NCBI GenBank assembly: GCA_963605415.1
Contig: CAVCUL010000008.1
Coordinates: forward strand, 1-64,000
Source of the DNA: CAG-217 sp963605415
GTDB taxonomy: Bacteria; Bacillota; Clostridia; Oscillospirales; Acutalibacteraceae
DNA length: 64,000 nucleotides
Direction of reading: 5' to 3'
The first letter of the stretch is position 1. Each line of letters opens with the position of its first letter. The notes beneath the pieces are model-generated. The model worked only from the letters and a program-made list of their open reading frames with translations. It searched no databases and was not told the DNA's origin. The position numbers and the translations under genes were made by a program. Below are positions 32,850-42,302 of the stretch, piece by piece.

Positions 32850-34652
32850 TTACTTAACCCGTACAGCGCGGGCGGCGGTGTAGCTGCCGTAGTAGCGGGT
32901 ATTGCCCACGGTGGTGTAGGGGCGCAGGCGCACATAGTAGGTGCGGCCGGCCTTGGCGGTTTTGATATTCGTTGAGGTCTTGCCGCTGTTTATATAAACG
33001 GTCTTTTTGTCGCCGGAGAAGTCCTTTTTGGTAGAATACTGCACCGCATAGCCGTTGCATTTTACTTTGTTCCAGCGCAGGGTGATCTGCTGCTTTTTTT
33101 GGGATTTTGCGCTGGTGCACTTGGTGGCGGTGGGGCGGGTGGTCGTCTCCAGTCGAGTGCCCTTACCGCCCTCTTTGGTCTTGGAGTCCACCGTGTAGGG
33201 CGCTACAAAAAAGTAGTATTTGGTGCCCGGATTGGCACCGCTGCCCTTGAATGTATAGCTGCGGGCGGTGGTGGTGGCCAGTTTTTTCGTCTGCTTTTTA
33301 GAGGCAATGTATTGGTACACCACATAGCCGTCGGCGCCGGGCTTTTTGCTCCATTGCAGCGTGATAGAGCCGGTGGCGGTCTTTTGCATTTTCAGCCCGG
33401 TGACGGTGCCCGGCAGGGCGTGCTTGGCATTGACTTTAGAATAAGGACCCCGGTAAGCGGTTGTGCCTCGGTAAGCCGCCACCTGCACATCATACAAATT
33501 GGTGTCCGTCAGATTGTTTAGATCCACTCGATTGGTGCTCACCGTCTTGTCAAAGCCCTTGCCGGTGGTGTGGTTGATGACCTTGACCAGATAGGCGTTG
33601 GCGCCGGGGGTGGCGTTCCAGGTATAGGTGAGCCGGGTCTTGGAGCGGCTCTCCAGCGTTAGGCCGGTGACCTGGGCGGGCAGGATCTTAAAGCGATAGT
33701 ACCACCGCCGCCCGGTGTAAGTGCCCAGTCCCTGGGCGGTGATAGTGGCCATACCCACCGCTTTATTATTGGTATAAATCAGCGTGTAGTCCTGCCCCGG
33801 TGTCAGCGCGATGCCGTCCTCGCCGGTAATGGCGGGGGCGGGGGTAATGGCCTTGCCGGTGTAGGTCTTGCTCCCCAGCAGGGTGGCAGAGCCGGGCAGG
33901 TTGTTTTTGTTGCCGTACAGAAAGTCCATATCCGTGTTGCCGTTGACCCCGGCCACCTTGCCGTTGTCGGCGTACTGCCACATCAGGTAGTCGCCGTCGT
34001 ACTTGCAGGTTTTGGAGCCGTACTCCGCCACCCACAGGGCGTAGCGGCCCCGGGTTTCCTGCTCAATGTAGTCCATAAGCGGGCTGCGGCTCATATATAG
34101 CCCCGGGGTGTGCCCGGCAGCGGCGATAATGCTGCAAAAATGCTCTACCAGCTGGGTGCAAAAGGCCTTGCCCTTGTTCAGCTGGCTGCGCTCCTCCAGG
34201 TCGTAGAACACCGGCAGGTCCAGGGTGCGGCTGCCCAGCACTTGCAGGCACAGGCGGGCCTCCTTCTCCACATCCGCCACACTTTGGGCGTAGGAGTACC
34301 AGTAGATGCCCACCGGCAGCCCGGCGGCGGTGGCGTTCTTAAAGTTGGTGGCAAAGTAGCTGTCTTCCTGACTGGCGTTTTTGCCGTACCCAGCCCGGAG
34401 AATGGCAAAGTCAATGCCGTCGTTCTTTATCTTTTTCCAGTCCACTTTTTCCTGCCAGGCAGAGATGTCTACACCGCTCAGCACCTCCAGCTTGTCAAAC
34501 CGGGCGTTGTGGGTGTAGCTTTTGCCGGTGTATTTGGACTTCATGGTGGCGGCCTGGGCTGCGCCCGCCGTGGGCAGCAGCGCGGTAAAGGCTACCAGCA
34601 CCGCCAGCAGTACGGCGTTGACGGAAAATAATCGTCTTTTTGTTTTTTTCAT
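32850..34652 (-). CDS. Secreted GH25 muramidase with C-terminal FN3-like modules
   Basis: Predicted cell-wall lysozyme. Signal peptide at residues 1-35 (AAQA-A cleavage), GH25 barrel at about 58-265 with catalytic-type acids in GVDISAWQ (Asp62) and VFYDLEE, and the end motif MWQYAD. Then one immunoglobulin-like strand domain (about 268-345) and two to three fibronectin-III-like modules (about 348-600), which resemble the C-terminus of the 48020 protein. The modules probably bind wall glycans or spread the enzyme along the surface. TAATG overlap with the upstream GH25 gene indicates translational coupling. Confidence 0.92.
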   Translation of the reverse strand: MKKTKRRLFSVNAVLLAVLVAFTALLPTAGAAQAATMKSKYTGKSYTHNARFDKLEVLSGVDISAWQEKVDWKKIKNDGIDFAILRAGYGKNASQEDSYFATNFKNATAAGLPVGIYWYSYAQSVADVEKEARLCLQVLGSRTLDLPVFYDLEERSQLNKGKAFCTQLVEHFCSIIAAAGHTPGLYMSRSPLMDYIEQETRGRYALWVAEYGSKTCKYDGDYLMWQYADNGKVAGVNGNTDMDFLYGNKNNLPGSATLLGSKTYTGKAITPAPAITGEDGIALTPGQDYTLIYTNNKAVGMATITAQGLGTYTGRRWYYRFKILPAQVTGLTLESRSKTRLTYTWNATPGANAYLVKVINHTTGKGFDKTVSTNRVDLNNLTDTNLYDVQVAAYRGTTAYRGPYSKVNAKHALPGTVTGLKMQKTATGSITLQWSKKPGADGYVVYQYIASKKQTKKLATTTARSYTFKGSGANPGTKYYFFVAPYTVDSKTKEGGKGTRLETTTRPTATKCTSAKSQKKQQITLRWNKVKCNGYAVQYSTKKDFSGDKKTVYINSGKTSTNIKTAKAGRTYYVRLRPYTTVGNTRYYGSYTAARAVRVK

Positions 34653-35518
34653 TAGGAACCTCCCAGGTACCAGCGGTCCAGATCAATGTATTTGCTACCG
34701 TTGCCATCTATTTTGCCGGATTTGGAATATTGCCAAATGTCAAAATCCCCGGTATAGGTGACGGCGCTGTTGTAGTCCGCCACCCAGCGCAGGGTACCCT
34801 TGGGCAGCGAAGACGCGTCGAATTTAGAAATGTAAAAGTGCGAGTTGGCGTATACTCCGGCGGTGTAGCCGTCAGCGGTAACGGTGTTGCAAAAGGCGGT
34901 AAGCGCCTGGGTAGCGTCCTTCTTGCTTACATTTGCTTCGTACAGCCGACCGGCGTGTTCTCCGTCGGCATTGTAGCCGTATTCATAGTCGATAATCAGC
35001 GGCAGTTCCACCTTGGCAAAGCGTACGGCCTCCAGCACGAATTGGGCTTCCTCTCGGGCTTCTTCCTCCGTGGTGGCCTGGGAGAAAAAGTATACCCCCA
35101 CCGGCACTCCGGCCTTGCGGGCGGCCTTTAGATTTTCTTTTGCGGTTTTGTCTGCGTGGAGCTCGCCGTCGGTGTAGCCCCGGTAGCCCACCCGGATAAA
35201 GGCAAATTTGGCGCTCTTTGCCAGGGCGGTCCAGTCCACATCGCCGTTGTGCTCGGAAATGTCTACCCCCTCTACATAGGGGTCGTCGGTGCCAAAGTCA
35301 TAGGTCACTCGTTGGTGGCGGCCCCCCAGTGTCAGTACCGCGGCAACCAGTGCGCCGATAATTATCAGTGCCAGTGCCGCCTGTACCCACCGGTTGGCCA
35401 GCAGGGGGCGACTGCCGATTTTGCGTTTTCCCTTGCGCCGGGTAGTGCCTGCGGACTTTTTGCGGGTGCTTTTCCGCCGGGTGTTGGTTTTTGCAGGTTT
35501 TTTTCGTTCGTTTGCCAT
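34652..35518 (-). CDS. Membrane-anchored GH25 muramidase
   Basis: 288-residue GH25 protein with a very basic cytoplasmic N-terminus (Lys/Arg/Thr rich, residues 5-40), one transmembrane helix (about 46-66), and the catalytic barrel outside: GVDISEHNGDVDW (Asp about 86), LPLIIDYEYG and DIWQYSKSG. ATG 35518 is preferred because GGAGCAAGG precedes it; the upstream frame is not similar to the family. Its stop overlaps the start of a second GH25 gene, so the cell makes an anchored and a secreted muramidase from one transcript. Confidence 0.9.
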   Translation of the reverse strand: MANERKKPAKTNTRRKSTRKKSAGTTRRKGKRKIGSRPLLANRWVQAALALIIIGALVAAVLTLGGRHQRVTYDFGTDDPYVEGVDISEHNGDVDWTALAKSAKFAFIRVGYRGYTDGELHADKTAKENLKAARKAGVPVGVYFFSQATTEEEAREEAQFVLEAVRFAKVELPLIIDYEYGYNADGEHAGRLYEANVSKKDATQALTAFCNTVTADGYTAGVYANSHFYISKFDASSLPKGTLRWVADYNSAVTYTGDFDIWQYSKSGKIDGNGSKYIDLDRWYLGGS

Positions 35519-35648
35519 GCCTTGCTCCGCTTTGTCTGATAAATGATCCTTTTCATAGTAATACAAAGCAGGGGGTGGGTCAAGAGCAGTGCACCAAAAT
35601 TTACAATTCTGCCGTTTTTTGTCAGTTATCATGGTTTAAAGCAATTTC

Positions 35649-35677
35649 TTGACAAGCGATCCCGGGCAGTATAATAT
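35649..35677 (+). promoter_or_regulatory. Promoter of DAHP synthase gene
   Basis: TTGACA (35649-35654), 17 bases, TAATAT (35672-35677) within a TATAATATAAT tract. Confidence 0.65.
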
Positions 35678-35712
35678 AATAGGTATCACAGGATAGAAAT
35701 CAGGTAAAATCG

Positions 35713-36762
35713 ATGCAGAATTTTGACAAAATGGACCATATGCACTTTATCCGCAAGCTGCCCATTCCCCAGGAGCTGAAAAAAGAGATGCCCCTGACCC
35801 CGGAGCTGGCTGCCTATAAAGACAAGCGGGATCAGCAAATCGCCGCCGTGATCCGCAGCGAGAGCGACAAGTTGCTCCTGGTAATCGGTCCCTGCTCGGC
35901 GGATCGGGAGGACGCGGTGCTGGATTATATCCACCGCTTGGCAGAGTTGCAACAGCAGGTGGAAGACAAGATTTTAATTATTCCCCGTATTTATACCGGC
36001 AAGCCCCGCACCACCGGCGCCGGGTATAAGGGTATGCTCCACCAGCCGGATCCGGGCAAAAAGCCGGATATGTATGAGGGCATTCGCGCCATTCGCCATA
36101 TCCACCTGCGGGCGTTGCAGGAGACCGGGCTGTCCTGCGCAGACGAGATGCTGTACCCGGAGAATCATCGGTATTTAAGCGACCTGCTCAGCTATGTGGC
36201 CGTTGGCGCCCGCAGCGTAGAGAACCAGGAGCACCGGCTGATCTCCAGCGGGCTGGATATTCCGGTGGGTATGAAGAACCCCATGAGCGGCGATCTGTCC
36301 GTGATGATCAATGCCATTAAGGCCGCCCACGGCGACCATTCCTTTATCTACCGCGGCTGGGAGGTAGAGAGCCAGGGCAACCCCCTGTCCCACGCCATTT
36401 TGCGGGGCAGCGTAGACCGCCACGGCATCAACCACGCCAATTATCATTACGAGAATTTGCGTATTCTCCACGATCTGTACGCGGAGAGCGGCATTGCCAA
36501 TCCGGCGGTGCTTATTGACACCAACCACTCCAATTCCTCCAAACAGTACCTGGAGCAGGTGCGTATCGCCAACGAGGTGCTCCACTCCATGCGCCACTCG
36601 GCGGATATTCGCCGGCTGGTCAAGGGCTTTATGATCGAGTCTTATATTGAGGACGGCGCCCAAAAGTGGGAGGACGGCGTTTACGGCAAGTCCATCACCG
36701 ACCCCTGCCTGGGCTGGGACAAGACCCGGGATCTGATCCTTTCCTTGGCGGACCAGCTGTAA
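35713..36762 (+). CDS. aroF: 3-deoxy-7-phosphoheptulonate synthase (class I)
   Basis: First step of the shikimate pathway: PEP + erythrose-4-P to DAHP. 349 residues of the AroFGH type. Signatures: LLVIGPCSADRE (about residues 55-66), PRTTGAGYKGM, DEMLYPE, GARSVENQEHR, MKNPMSGDLSV and IDTNHSNSSKQ. N-terminal extension as in feedback-regulated enzymes; which aromatic amino acid inhibits it cannot be told. Stand-alone gene with strong promoter and terminator; no leader peptide rich in aromatic codons was seen. Confidence 0.95.
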   Translation: MQNFDKMDHMHFIRKLPIPQELKKEMPLTPELAAYKDKRDQQIAAVIRSESDKLLLVIGPCSADREDAVLDYIHRLAELQQQVEDKILIIPRIYTGKPRTTGAGYKGMLHQPDPGKKPDMYEGIRAIRHIHLRALQETGLSCADEMLYPENHRYLSDLLSYVAVGARSVENQEHRLISSGLDIPVGMKNPMSGDLSVMINAIKAAHGDHSFIYRGWEVESQGNPLSHAILRGSVDRHGINHANYHYENLRILHDLYAESGIANPAVLIDTNHSNSSKQYLEQVRIANEVLHSMRHSADIRRLVKGFMIESYIEDGAQKWEDGVYGKSITDPCLGWDKTRDLILSLADQL

Positions 36763-36780
36763 AAGGAAGAAAAACTGCAA

Positions 36781-36823
36781 AAAAGGAGCAATCGGCGGAA
36801 TATTCCGTCAGTTGCTCCTTTTA
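36781..36823 (+). terminator. Terminator of DAHP synthase gene
   Basis: AAAAGGAGCAA... / TTGCTCCTTTT stem with an inner CGGAAT/ATTCCG hairpin. Confidence 0.75.
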
Positions 36824-36876
36824 TCATTATACGCACCGGGGTGCTGAGTGGGGACAGAGCGGGCAGGCGCCGGGCC

Positions 36877-37674
36877 TTACTTCTTCCCGGGGAAGCGAGT
36901 GCCAGCCGGGCGGCCGGCCAGGATGTCATAGAGCACACGGGGGTGCTTGCCGTGGGCAATAACCGTGTCCGTGCCGCTTGCGGTGGCCAGAGCGGCGGCT
37001 TGCAGCTTGGTGCGCATACCGCCGGTGCCTCGTCGGGTACCGGCGCCGCCGGCCCTTGCCATCACCTGGGGTGTGATCTCCGGAATACAGTCAATGCGCC
37101 GAGCCTGCGGATGCAGCCGCGGGTCTTGATCGTATAGGCCGTCAATATCGGAGAGGATCACCAGTCGCGCCGCGCGGCACAGCACGGCCACAACGGCAGA
37201 GAGCATATCGTTGTCCCCAAACAGTCGCTGTTCAGACTGAATTTCCGTATAACTGACAGAGTCGTTTTCGTTGACCACAGGAATTACGCCGCTTTCCAGC
37301 AGAGCGTCAAAGGTGTTGATTAGATTGTCCTTTTTCTCCTCCTGCTCCATATCTTCCGCATTCAGCAGGATTTGGGCGATGGTCTTGTCATATTCGCCAA
37401 AGAATTTGTCGTACCAAAACATCATGCTGCATTGCCCAACGGCAGCGGCTGCCTGCTGCATACGCAGAGAGGTGGGGCGCTGCTCCAGCCGCAGCTTGCC
37501 GGTGCCTACCGCAATGGCACCGGAGGACACCAGAATCACCTCATATCCCATATTTTGAATGTCTGCCAGCACTCGAGCCAGCCGCTCAAAGGCCCGCAGA
37601 TCTGCCTTGCCCATTTCGTTAGTCAGGGTACTGGTGCCTACCTTCACCACCAGTCGGTTGGAATATAGCTTCAT
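36877..37674 (-). CDS. proB: Glutamate 5-kinase, short form
   Basis: Phosphorylates glutamate as the first step of proline synthesis. 265 residues, i.e. the amino-acid kinase domain only, without the C-terminal PUA domain of the E. coli enzyme. Motifs: VVKVGTSTLT (about 8-17), VSSGAIAVG (about 48-56), PVVNENDSVS (about 130-139), and LVILSDIDGLYDQDPR (about 163-178). ATG 37674 has AAGGAG upstream. proA is not adjacent. Divergent from a LysR regulator, which could control it. Confidence 0.92.
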   Translation of the reverse strand: MKLYSNRLVVKVGTSTLTNEMGKADLRAFERLARVLADIQNMGYEVILVSSGAIAVGTGKLRLEQRPTSLRMQQAAAAVGQCSMMFWYDKFFGEYDKTIAQILLNAEDMEQEEKKDNLINTFDALLESGVIPVVNENDSVSYTEIQSEQRLFGDNDMLSAVVAVLCRAARLVILSDIDGLYDQDPRLHPQARRIDCIPEITPQVMARAGGAGTRRGTGGMRTKLQAAALATASGTDTVIAHGKHPRVLYDILAGRPAGTRFPGKK

Positions 37675-37785
37675 TTGTCCCGCTCCTTGCATTTTTACTG
37701 TTTTTACTGTATCATAATCTGTGGCATTTGAAAAGCGAATGTTTCGCATAGATTGTATGACGATATTGCATAGTTGGTGATAAAA

Positions 37786-38679
37786 ATGGATGGTAGTTTG
37801 CAAAAATACGCGGCATTTGTGCGCACGGCAGAGTTGGGCAGCTTTACCAAAGCGGCGGCTGCGCTACAGTATTCTCAGTCCGGGATCAGCCGCATGGTGG
37901 CGGATTTGGAGCGAGAGCTGGGGATTATTTTGTTGGAACGCCGACGCGGCGGTGTGTACCCAACGGCAGACGGGCAGGCCTTGTTGCCCTATGCCCGTGC
38001 GCTGGTATCCCAGCAGAAACAGCTGCTGACTCGGGCAGACGAGCTGCGCGGGTTGCAAACGGGACTGATTCGGATTGGTGTATTTTCCAGTGTGGCAACC
38101 CATTGGCTGCCACCGATTCTGCAGGCCTTTGGCCGGGATTATCCGGGGATTGGTTTTGAGCTGCTGCAGGGAGATTACACGGAGATTGAGGATTGGGTGC
38201 GCAGTGGGCGTGCAGACTGCGGCTTTGTACGGCTGCCGGCTGGTGAGGGATTGGAAACCGTATTTTTGGAGCAGGATCCGCTACTGGCTGTGCTGCCAGC
38301 GTCTCATCCGCAGGCAGTGGAGCCGGTATTTCCGGTAAGCGGATTTTCCGGCGCGCCTTTTTTGCTGCTGGGCCGGGGTGAGCATTTGGAAATTGCCCAC
38401 TTGCTGGAGCAGTGCAGCCTGCACCCGGAGGTGCGCCTGACCGCCTGGGACGACTATGCCATTATGCATATGGTGGAGATGGGGCTGGGGCTCAGCGTGC
38501 TGCCCAGCCTGATTCTTCGCCGCTGTCCGTATCGGGTCGCGGCGCTGCCCTTGGATGTGCCGGCCTATCGGCGAATCGGCTTTGCCCTGCGGGACAAAAA
38601 GACTGCCTCTCTGGCGGTGCGCCGATTTATGGAGTACCTGCCCTATCGGGACGAGCCGACGGCAGCGGTGGACGAATAA
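37786..38679 (+). CDS. LysR-family transcriptional regulator
   Basis: 297-residue regulator: winged helix-turn-helix at residues 5-60 (FVRTAELGSFTKAAAALQYSQSGISRMVADLE) followed by a two-lobe periplasmic-binding-like effector domain (about 90-290) that starts with the typical LIRIGVFSSVA. ATG 37786 is assumed; TTG 37774 and GTG 37777 in frame are possible, and the ribosome site is weak for all. Divergent from proB and upstream of a GPH-type transporter on the same strand, so either may be a target. Confidence 0.88.
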   Translation: MDGSLQKYAAFVRTAELGSFTKAAAALQYSQSGISRMVADLERELGIILLERRRGGVYPTADGQALLPYARALVSQQKQLLTRADELRGLQTGLIRIGVFSSVATHWLPPILQAFGRDYPGIGFELLQGDYTEIEDWVRSGRADCGFVRLPAGEGLETVFLEQDPLLAVLPASHPQAVEPVFPVSGFSGAPFLLLGRGEHLEIAHLLEQCSLHPEVRLTAWDDYAIMHMVEMGLGLSVLPSLILRRCPYRVAALPLDVPAYRRIGFALRDKKTASLAVRRFMEYLPYRDEPTAAVDE

Positions 38680-38771
38680 TCCGTCGCAATCCGATTTTTG
38701 ATAAAATATTGAACACATCCCCGTCAGTGTCGGTACAGATTTTCAAATGTGCCAAATAACCCGGCAGTCGG

Positions 38772-38800
38772 TTGTCAAACAGTAGATGGCATGGTATAAT
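38772..38800 (+). promoter_or_regulatory. Promoter of GPH transporter operon
   Basis: TTGTCA (38772-38777), 17 bases, TATAAT (38795-38800). Confidence 0.7.
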
Positions 38801-38841
38801 ATCCGGACAAAACAAAACCAATTCGGAAAAGGGGATTTTTC

Positions 38842-40344
38842 ATGTCTGACAAAACAGAAAAAAAGTACATGAAGAAGTCAGAGATCATTACCTTTGGTAT
38901 CGGTCTGTTCGGCGTGGCCCTGATGACCGGCTGGATGCCGGACTACACCGCCACCTTCTTCGCTGACTTCGCGTTCAAAGGCAAGGGGTTTGACTCCACC
39001 ACCATGGCAAATGCCATCTCTATGGTGTTCCTGGTGGCCGGGATTATCGGCGCCGTGTGCGAGCTGGTGATCGGCTATTTGGTGGATAACACCCGCACCA
39101 AGCTGGGTAAGGTAAAGCCCTGGGTGGGCTTCGGCGTGGTGCCGCTGGCCGTGGTGGCGATGCTGGTGTTTGTTGCGCCTAACACCTCTAACCAAACCCT
39201 GGCCATTGTATGGATGTTTGTGATCTACTTGCTGTACACCGCTTTTAGCTGCGCGGTAGAGAGCCCGTCCAACTGCTTCGGCTCTCTGTGCTCGCCCAAT
39301 CCGGCAGAGCGCTCCACTGCCATTTCCATCGCTTCGTTCCTGCGTAGCGTAGGCCAGTCCGGCGGTATGGTAGTTGTGATGGTGGTCGGCCTGGTGATGA
39401 AAGCCTTGATGGGCCAGCAGCAGTACAAGAACGCCGAGGGCCAGGGCCTTGACCTGGTGATTTCTACGGCGGTGTGCGCCCTGGGTCTGATCCTCTTTGT
39501 GATGATCTTCTTTACCAATAATAAAGAGCGCGTGCCTTTCACCCAGGAGAAGGTGAGCTTGAAAGATGCTGTGAAGGTGGTCTTTACATACAAGAACCTG
39601 CTGATGGTGTCCCTGACCAAGCTGTGCGGCTTTGGCCGCGGCGTGTACGGCACCGTGTCTCTCTATATCGCCATTTACCTGCTGGGGTCCAAGGATTTGA
39701 AGCTGGCGCTGCTGCTGCCCATGGGTATCGGCACCGCTGTGGGCACCCTGCTTGTGAACTTTGTGCTTAAGAAGTTCTCCACCAAAAAGACCTTTATTCT
39801 GTTCTGCGTGTACGGCGCATCTTCTTTGGCGATCCTGTTCCTGGTGTCTAAGGGCATTGGCTTTAACAGTACTCTGATCGTGCCGTTCCTGATCCTGAAT
39901 TTCTTCTGCGGTTTGCAGCACGGTAACACCAATGTGACCCCCAATATTATGATCGCCGACTGCGTGGACGAGATCGAGTGGAAGACCGGCCAGCGCAAGG
40001 ACGGCCTGGCTTATGCCGGTTACGGCCTGTTCTCCAAGATCGCTTCCGCCTTTACCAAGGCGCTGGGTCCCTGGCTGCTGTACACCTGGTCCGGCTATGC
40101 CGTATCCCGTGACGCCAATGTGGCTTATGCCACCCAGACGGATTCTACTTTAAACAAGATTCTGATGATCTATACCATCATTCCCGCCGTGTTCGTTGTG
40201 CTTCAGGCGGTGCCGATTTTCTTCTACGATATGGTCGGAGAGAAGAAGGAGCGCATTACCCGCGAGTTGATGGAGCGTCGTGAGGCCGCCGGTCTGGTTG
40301 CCGGTGCCGGCGAAGAGACTGCCGATGCGGCAGCAGCTGAGTAA
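38842..40344 (+). CDS. GPH-family (MFS_2) sugar:cation symporter-like protein
   Basis: 500-residue 12-helix transporter of the glycoside-pentoside-hexuronide family (MelB-like). Helix 1 region TFGIGLFGVALMTGWMPDY, loop GYLVDNTRTKLGKVKPW (family loop 2-3 pattern), and CVDEIEWKTGQRKDG near the loop 10-11 typical of MelB relatives. Probably imports a glycoside with Na+ or H+. Regular codon use suggests good expression. The next gene starts 13 bases later and encodes a one-helix extracytoplasmic protein. A paralogue is at 46353. Confidence 0.9.
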   Translation: MSDKTEKKYMKKSEIITFGIGLFGVALMTGWMPDYTATFFADFAFKGKGFDSTTMANAISMVFLVAGIIGAVCELVIGYLVDNTRTKLGKVKPWVGFGVVPLAVVAMLVFVAPNTSNQTLAIVWMFVIYLLYTAFSCAVESPSNCFGSLCSPNPAERSTAISIASFLRSVGQSGGMVVVMVVGLVMKALMGQQQYKNAEGQGLDLVISTAVCALGLILFVMIFFTNNKERVPFTQEKVSLKDAVKVVFTYKNLLMVSLTKLCGFGRGVYGTVSLYIAIYLLGSKDLKLALLLPMGIGTAVGTLLVNFVLKKFSTKKTFILFCVYGASSLAILFLVSKGIGFNSTLIVPFLILNFFCGLQHGNTNVTPNIMIADCVDEIEWKTGQRKDGLAYAGYGLFSKIASAFTKALGPWLLYTWSGYAVSRDANVAYATQTDSTLNKILMIYTIIPAVFVVLQAVPIFFYDMVGEKKERITRELMERREAAGLVAGAGEETADAAAAE

Positions 40345-40357
40345 GGGGGCGACGAGA

Positions 40358-41281
40358 ATGGCAAAACAGGAAAAAACATTCAATACCAAGCTCTATGCGC
40401 TGGTGGTATTTTTACTGATCGCGGCGATTTTGGCTGTGACCACTGTGGCCACCTTTAGTAGCAAGTATATTGCCTTCCAGCCGGAAAAATTGGTTCAGGC
40501 CTATGCGGATACTATTGTACAAACCGGTGACGGCTACAACGCCAACAAGTATGCGCTGGTGAGCAAAAGCGAGAAGTACGGCGACTTTATCCGCAAGTAT
40601 TATATGTACCCGGTGATCTATAAGGAAGCCGGTTACACGCCCGGCGACGATACCAAGAATTTAAAGGGTCTGAATGACGACAGTTATAAGTCCGACAAGA
40701 CCAAGAACGACGACGGTACCCTCACCGGCCAGGTGACCGAGGCCATGTACCCTTACTATGTGCAGCTGTTGGGTCAGTACGGCTGGGACGACGCGGACGC
40801 CATGTTCACCAATTACTTTGCCCAGTACCAGCAGGTGCGGGGCCAGGTGTTTGGCGACCAGTACCTGGATGACGAGGGTATGTTTACCGCGCTGGAGGCC
40901 AATGTAAAGACCTACGGCGAGAGCCTGACCGGTACGGAAGAGACCTATGATGAGAACACCAAGGTCAAGCTGACGGACAAGACCATCGGCACTTACCAAA
41001 AGGCACTGGGCGAGGATTATAAACTTACCACCACCGTGGCTGATGTGCAGCCGGTGGAGGATGTAAAGGCTTATACTGCCAAGATGAATACCCAGCTGCT
41101 GGAAAATTATGAAGTCAGCACCGATGATATCAGCGCCGTGTCCACCTGCACCGTGCAGGTCACAGACGCCAAGGGCACCCAGCTGGCCACTTGCCAAGTG
41201 GCTGCGGTGCAAATCGGTCACACCTGGTATATTGACAATACAACCGCAGATACTTCTGCGCTGTATCAAATCGGCAAATGA
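40358..41281 (+). CDS. Single-pass extracytoplasmic protein beside GPH transporter
   Basis: Not recognised. 307 residues: short cytoplasmic start, one membrane helix (about 14-37, LYALVVFLLIAAILAVTTVA), then an acidic extracytoplasmic domain rich in Asp, Tyr and Thr without Cys apart from two near the end. AAGGGGG ribosome site; 13 bases after the transporter stop and ending at a strong terminator, so it is co-transcribed. It may be a surface accessory or sensor for the transporter; context only. Confidence 0.72.
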   Translation: MAKQEKTFNTKLYALVVFLLIAAILAVTTVATFSSKYIAFQPEKLVQAYADTIVQTGDGYNANKYALVSKSEKYGDFIRKYYMYPVIYKEAGYTPGDDTKNLKGLNDDSYKSDKTKNDDGTLTGQVTEAMYPYYVQLLGQYGWDDADAMFTNYFAQYQQVRGQVFGDQYLDDEGMFTALEANVKTYGESLTGTEETYDENTKVKLTDKTIGTYQKALGEDYKLTTTVADVQPVEDVKAYTAKMNTQLLENYEVSTDDISAVSTCTVQVTDAKGTQLATCQVAAVQIGHTWYIDNTTADTSALYQIGK

Positions 41282-41305
41282 TCCGTCGCTTGCCGTAAGA
41301 GAGGG

Positions 41306-41343
41306 AGCCGCCCGGACCGCAAGGCCCGGGCGGCTTTTTGTGT
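41306..41343 (+). terminator. Terminator of GPH operon
   Basis: AGCCGCCCGG / CCGGGCGGCT-type stem (with C-rich loop) plus T5. Confidence 0.8.
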
Positions 41344-41390
41344 GCTTTCTCCTGTTGCAAGGTGGGTGGTTCCGATTTTTTCGCTACTAC

Positions 41391-41420
41391 TTTACAAAAG
41401 GATAAAGAGTATGGTATATT
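41391..41420 (+). promoter_or_regulatory. Promoter of membrane protein-acyltransferase pair
   Basis: TTTACA (41391-41396), 18 bases, TATATT (41415-41420). Confidence 0.45.
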
Positions 41421-41489
41421 TATAATGAGGTGTCAGGCGTTGCATTCCGAACATTTATCCGTGCCGCCGACTGCCTGAAAGGAGATTGT

Positions 41490-42302
41490 ATGGAAAAATA
41501 TATCGATTATATTGAGAGCGCTTTGGCCGGTGTGCCGGATGACAGCGTGCTGTTTCGGTTCAAAAAGCAGATTTTGGACGAAATGACCGCGCGCGCCAAC
41601 CAGCTGACCGGCATTGGGCTGCAGGATGCAGAGGTGCTCAGCGACCTGGTGATTGACGAACATCCGAATTTGCGGGGTGAGTACAATGCTTACGCCGCTA
41701 AAGCCAAGCAAAAATCCAGAAAAAAAGCCTTTCTCAAGTGGAATATCATCGGCTCTGTTTTGTATGTGCTGGCGCTGGTGGTTGTGTATTTGGGTGTTAG
41801 CTTTTTGACCCGGGATTGGGCGCATACCTGGCTGATTATGGAGGGCGGTATGAGCCTTTGGATCGGCTATTTGTTGGCCCTGGGTATTCAAAAATGCACG
41901 GAAAAGCGCGGATTGTTCTATGTACCGGCACGGGTGCTTTTGGCACTGACGATTATGCTGGCTTCTGTGTTTGTGTTCCTGTTCTGTCTGGCCGTGCTGC
42001 ACCTGACCAAAAGCTGGTTGGTGTTTATCGGTGCCGTGGCACTGCTGTTTTTGGCCGATGGTATTTATGCCGCCGCCACCCACCAAAAGCTGGCTATTAT
42101 CAACTGGCTGATCTATGTGCCGGCCATGTCGCCGATGATTTATGTTTTGCTGTGCGCCACCGGCGTGCTGCCCTGGAGCCCGGGCTGGCTGATTGTGCCC
42201 CTGTCCGTGCTGGTTGATGTGGCGATCATCGTTGCCGCGCTGATCAACAATTCTAAGTATGTATACAAGCAGGAGGTGGCTGAGCCGTGGAACGCAGACT
42301 AA
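41490..42302 (+). CDS. Multi-pass membrane protein with DUF1700-like N-terminus
   Basis: 270 residues. The first about 70 residues are soluble and helical (YIDYIESALAGVPDDSVLFRFKKQILDEMTARANQL) and resemble the cytoplasmic start of DUF1700/DUF1129-type proteins. Six hydrophobic segments follow between about residues 85 and 260. AAAGGAG ribosome site. Its last 16 bases overlap the start of the acyltransferase gene, so their products are probably needed together. Function unknown. Confidence 0.7.
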   Translation: MEKYIDYIESALAGVPDDSVLFRFKKQILDEMTARANQLTGIGLQDAEVLSDLVIDEHPNLRGEYNAYAAKAKQKSRKKAFLKWNIIGSVLYVLALVVVYLGVSFLTRDWAHTWLIMEGGMSLWIGYLLALGIQKCTEKRGLFYVPARVLLALTIMLASVFVFLFCLAVLHLTKSWLVFIGAVALLFLADGIYAAATHQKLAIINWLIYVPAMSPMIYVLLCATGVLPWSPGWLIVPLSVLVDVAIIVAALINNSKYVYKQEVAEPWNAD

